The notes under the pieces: model-generated
What the model saw: only the letters and a program-made list of their open reading frames with translations
Databases searched by the model: none
What the model was told of the DNA's origin: nothing
Source: Hydrogenothermaceae bacterium
GTDB taxonomy: Bacteria; Aquificota; Aquificia; Aquificales; Hydrogenothermaceae
DNA: 8,505 nt
Assembly (NCBI GenBank): GCA_015490675.1
Contig: WFXI01000096.1
Coordinates: 1 to 8,505 of the forward strand
Reading direction: 5' to 3'
Made by a program: the position numbers and the translations under genes
Shown here: positions 6,656-8,505 of the stretch, piece after piece
Layout of the letters: the number at the start of each line of letters is the position of its first letter
Position numbering within the stretch: the stretch's first letter is position 1

Positions 6656-7279
6656 ATGGAATATTTTTGTTATTCAAAACAAGAAGCTTTTGCATTGGGT
6701 TATCTTTTCGAATCAAATTTTTTCATTAAAAGAAAAACAGATGTTATAAAAGTATGGCTAGATTTAGTAAGAATTCTTATAACAGTTCCATACTCATATA
6801 ACAGACAGGATAAAGAAATCATAATTTTTAAGAATGAAAATTTCAAGAGAGTTTTCTTTTTGAGAGACAATCAAATTGTATCTCTAAATTTCCCATTTAA
6901 GTTGGTTCCTACAGATAATAACCTTTTAGAAATATACATAAGAGATCAGAAAATGACAGGTGTTGAATTATCAAAGCTACAAGAAATTCTAAATAGTGAA
7001 GAATTTTTTTCCAGTTGCTTTTATTCAGATATAGATAGAATATTTAATACAGAAGAAGAAGATAAAATTTGGCTTTTATTGAAAGAAGTTTTATTAGCAG
7101 AGGATGGATACATTAGATATGACTATGATATAGAGCATCATCCAGATGTTCCTAATCATTTTGATATATTTTTTACAAATAATTCAACATTTAAGTTAGG
7201 TTTGCGTTCAGCAATTAACTTGGATTTAATGATAGATATTTTAGATAAAAATACTAATATCTATTTTGTCAATAGATGA
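6656..7279 (+). CDS. Uncharacterised 207-aa partner of the SF1 helicase
   Basis: Function not recognised. The protein has no signal peptide or membrane segment and looks cytoplasmic. The N-terminal two thirds mix strands and helices (MEYFCYSKQEAFALGYLF...). The C-terminal part holds what looks like a conserved core: YIRYDYD (152-158), HHPD (161-164), NHFDIFFTN (167-175) and TFKLGLR (178-184). This core recalls an uncharacterised family that I associate, from memory and unverified, with the DUF2290 name and with helicase neighbours. The start is constrained by an in-frame TGA at 6641; ATG 6656 is the first start codon and has no good SD, so it probably depends on ribosomes finishing the helicase 8 bases upstream. 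Its stop overlaps the cas3 start (ATGA). Sampled lines are about 27-32% GC, between the helicase and the cas genes. Confidence 0.75.
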   Translation: MEYFCYSKQEAFALGYLFESNFFIKRKTDVIKVWLDLVRILITVPYSYNRQDKEIIIFKNENFKRVFFLRDNQIVSLNFPFKLVPTDNNLLEIYIRDQKMTGVELSKLQEILNSEEFFSSCFYSDIDRIFNTEEEDKIWLLLKEVLLAEDGYIRYDYDIEHHPDVPNHFDIFFTNNSTFKLGLRSAINLDLMIDILDKNTNIYFVNR

Positions 7280-8505
7280 TATTTTTTACAAAAACCCATC
7301 TTGCCAAATCAGACGGAACAACATTAGAAAAGCATATTAACAATTTGTTATATCAATTTGATATATTTAATCGATATTATCCTGACGTCTTAACAGATAA
7401 AGAAAAAGAACTTTTAAAAGTAGCTATTGAGTATCACGACTATGGAAAGTTAAACAGACTTTTTCAGTGTAAACTGCCTGCAAATCCAAAAATAAAACCT
7501 GTTAAATGTAATGGTAAAATAAGAGATGACAAAATTCCTCACCAGTATTTGTCTCCTCTATTTCTTCGAAAACTTGAAAATGACTTTTCTTTAGAAGAAT
7601 TATCTTTAATTATCTACTCAATAATTAATCATCACGCCAGAGGGAGAGAGTTTTTAAACTATTCTGGGATAGACATATTAATCAATAAAATAGAAAAAAA
7701 CATTTACGAGTTTTTTTCTCATTTAGGGATAACGAGTTTATCTGAAGAAACAAAAGATTTTTACAAAAATCGTCTTGAGTATATAGTTGACAATGTAGCA
7801 AATATTAAGGAGTTAAATAATAGATTACGTACCAAAAACGAGTTTATAAAAACCCTTATAAAAATAGCAGGACTTCTTATCAGAATAGATCACTCTGCTT
7901 CAGGAGAAGATTTAGTAATAGAAGAAGAGCCTATCACAGAAAATAGAGAGAACTTGTTTTTAGGCTATCTTGCAAAGAATAATAAACCTAAGAAATTAAG
8001 ACCCTTTCAAGAAAAATTTAAAGATAAAGAAAACCTTGTTTTAGTTGCAGATACAGGACTTGGGAAAACAGGGCTTGCAGCTATATGGTCAAAAAGAAAA
8101 ATGTTTTATGTCTTGCCAAACAGAACTTCCACAAACGCAATGTTTGAAACTATGAGGAAAATATTCGGCAATGATAAGGTTGGACTTCTGCATTCAACAA
8201 GTCTGTTTTATGTTTTTGAAAATACAGATAAAGAGGACTTTACAGTTTTAAGGGATTACGACAACACTAAAAACCTATCAAAACCTATTACTATATCAAC
8301 AGCAGACCAGCTTTTTACAGCGGTTTTTAAATATCCAACCTATGAAAAAATCTACGCTACTTTATCCTACTCAGATATTGTAATTGACGAAATTCAAGGA
8401 TTTGACCCTGCCCAGATAGTTCCAATCCTACGACAGATAGAAGAAACAACAAAACTTGGAGCAAGGTATTTAATAATAACTGCCACACTTCCACAAATAA
8501 TAAAA
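7276..8505 (+). CDS. cas3: CRISPR-associated nuclease/helicase Cas3 (3' end beyond the window)
   Basis: The frame opens at ATG 7276 and is uninterrupted for 410 codons to the window edge, so the C-terminal helicase half is missing only because the window ends. The N-terminal HD nuclease carries AKSDGTTLEKH (H20), EYHDYGK (H54-D55, K58), PHQYLS (H89), NHHARG (H119-H120) and RIDHSAS (D205), the metal-binding set of Cas3 HD domains. The SF2 helicase follows, with LRPFQ (Q245), Walker A DTGLGKT (259-265), STADQLF, Walker B DEIQ (371-374) and motif III TATLP (402-406). Cas3 is recruited by Cascade after R-loop formation, nicks the displaced strand and degrades it 3'-5' while translocating. The ATG overlaps the stop of the 207-aa gene by four bases (ATGA), so its translation is probably coupled to that non-cas gene. 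A full protein would need roughly 300 or more further residues. Confidence 0.93.
   Translation, partial: MIFFTKTHLAKSDGTTLEKHINNLLYQFDIFNRYYPDVLTDKEKELLKVAIEYHDYGKLNRLFQCKLPANPKIKPVKCNGKIRDDKIPHQYLSPLFLRKLENDFSLEELSLIIYSIINHHARGREFLNYSGIDILINKIEKNIYEFFSHLGITSLSEETKDFYKNRLEYIVDNVANIKELNNRLRTKNEFIKTLIKIAGLLIRIDHSASGEDLVIEEEPITENRENLFLGYLAKNNKPKKLRPFQEKFKDKENLVLVADTGLGKTGLAAIWSKRKMFYVLPNRTSTNAMFETMRKIFGNDKVGLLHSTSLFYVFENTDKEDFTVLRDYDNTKNLSKPITISTADQLFTAVFKYPTYEKIYATLSYSDIVIDEIQGFDPAQIVPILRQIEETTKLGARYLIITATLPQIIK

Noticed and set aside
6651..6750. Alternative ATG at 6651 as the start of the gene after the helicase
   Set aside because: It is in a different frame that stops after about 32 codons; the frame from 6656 is open for 207 codons and runs exactly into the cas3 start.
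4631..7290. Transposon or integron insertion bringing in the helicase module
   Set aside because: No inverted repeats, target-site duplication, transposase or attachment site was seen at either boundary; the flanking cas5 and cas3 ends look intact.

Overview
The window holds most of a type I-B CRISPR-Cas effector operon of the 'Tneap' (Cst1/Cst2/Cas5t) kind, all on the + strand. The order is a decayed cmr1-like gene, cas6, cas8b/cst1, a small ribbon-helix-helix (RHH) gene, cas7/cst2, cas5t, a superfamily 1 helicase, a 207-aa unknown gene, and cas3, which runs off the right edge. The DNA is AT-rich (about 32% GC in cas lines counted by hand) and uses mostly AGA for arginine and many Lys/Glu/Ile codons. 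This fits a thermophilic bacterium such as an Aquificales member (Sulfurihydrogenibium/Persephonella type) or a similar low-GC thermophile. That assignment is an impression, not a search result.

Layout. Bases 84-326 are the broken 5' end of a Cmr1-type RAMP gene (type III-B), with stops and frameshifts and most of the gene missing. Bases 367-4630 encode crRNA processing (Cas6) and the Cascade subunits (Cas8b, Cas7, Cas5). The cas8b reading frame contains a strong Shine-Dalgarno (SD) and an in-frame ATG at 2406. These very probably give a separate 116-aa small subunit (Cas11b) from the 3' end of the same gene. A 70-aa RHH protein, like an antitoxin or repressor, sits between cas8b and cas7 with no toxin partner visible.

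Bases 4653-7279 are the most unusual part. A 664-aa UvrD-like SF1 helicase and a 207-aa protein of unknown function lie exactly between cas5 and cas3, which are normally adjacent. The helicase is much more AT-rich (18-22% GC in sampled lines) than the cas genes, which suggests acquisition. The second gene nevertheless overlaps cas3 by ATGA, so the pair is fully embedded in the operon. It may be a hitch-hiking two-gene defence module or an accessory factor for type I-B interference.

Working model: Cas6 cuts pre-crRNA. Cas8b, Cas11b, Cas7 and Cas5 form the crRNA-guided complex. Cas3 (HD nuclease plus SF2 helicase) degrades the target. The helicase/207-aa pair and the RHH protein are co-expressed accessories of unknown role. 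Adaptation genes (cas4, cas1, cas2) and the CRISPR array are not seen; they would be expected outside the window, probably after cas3.
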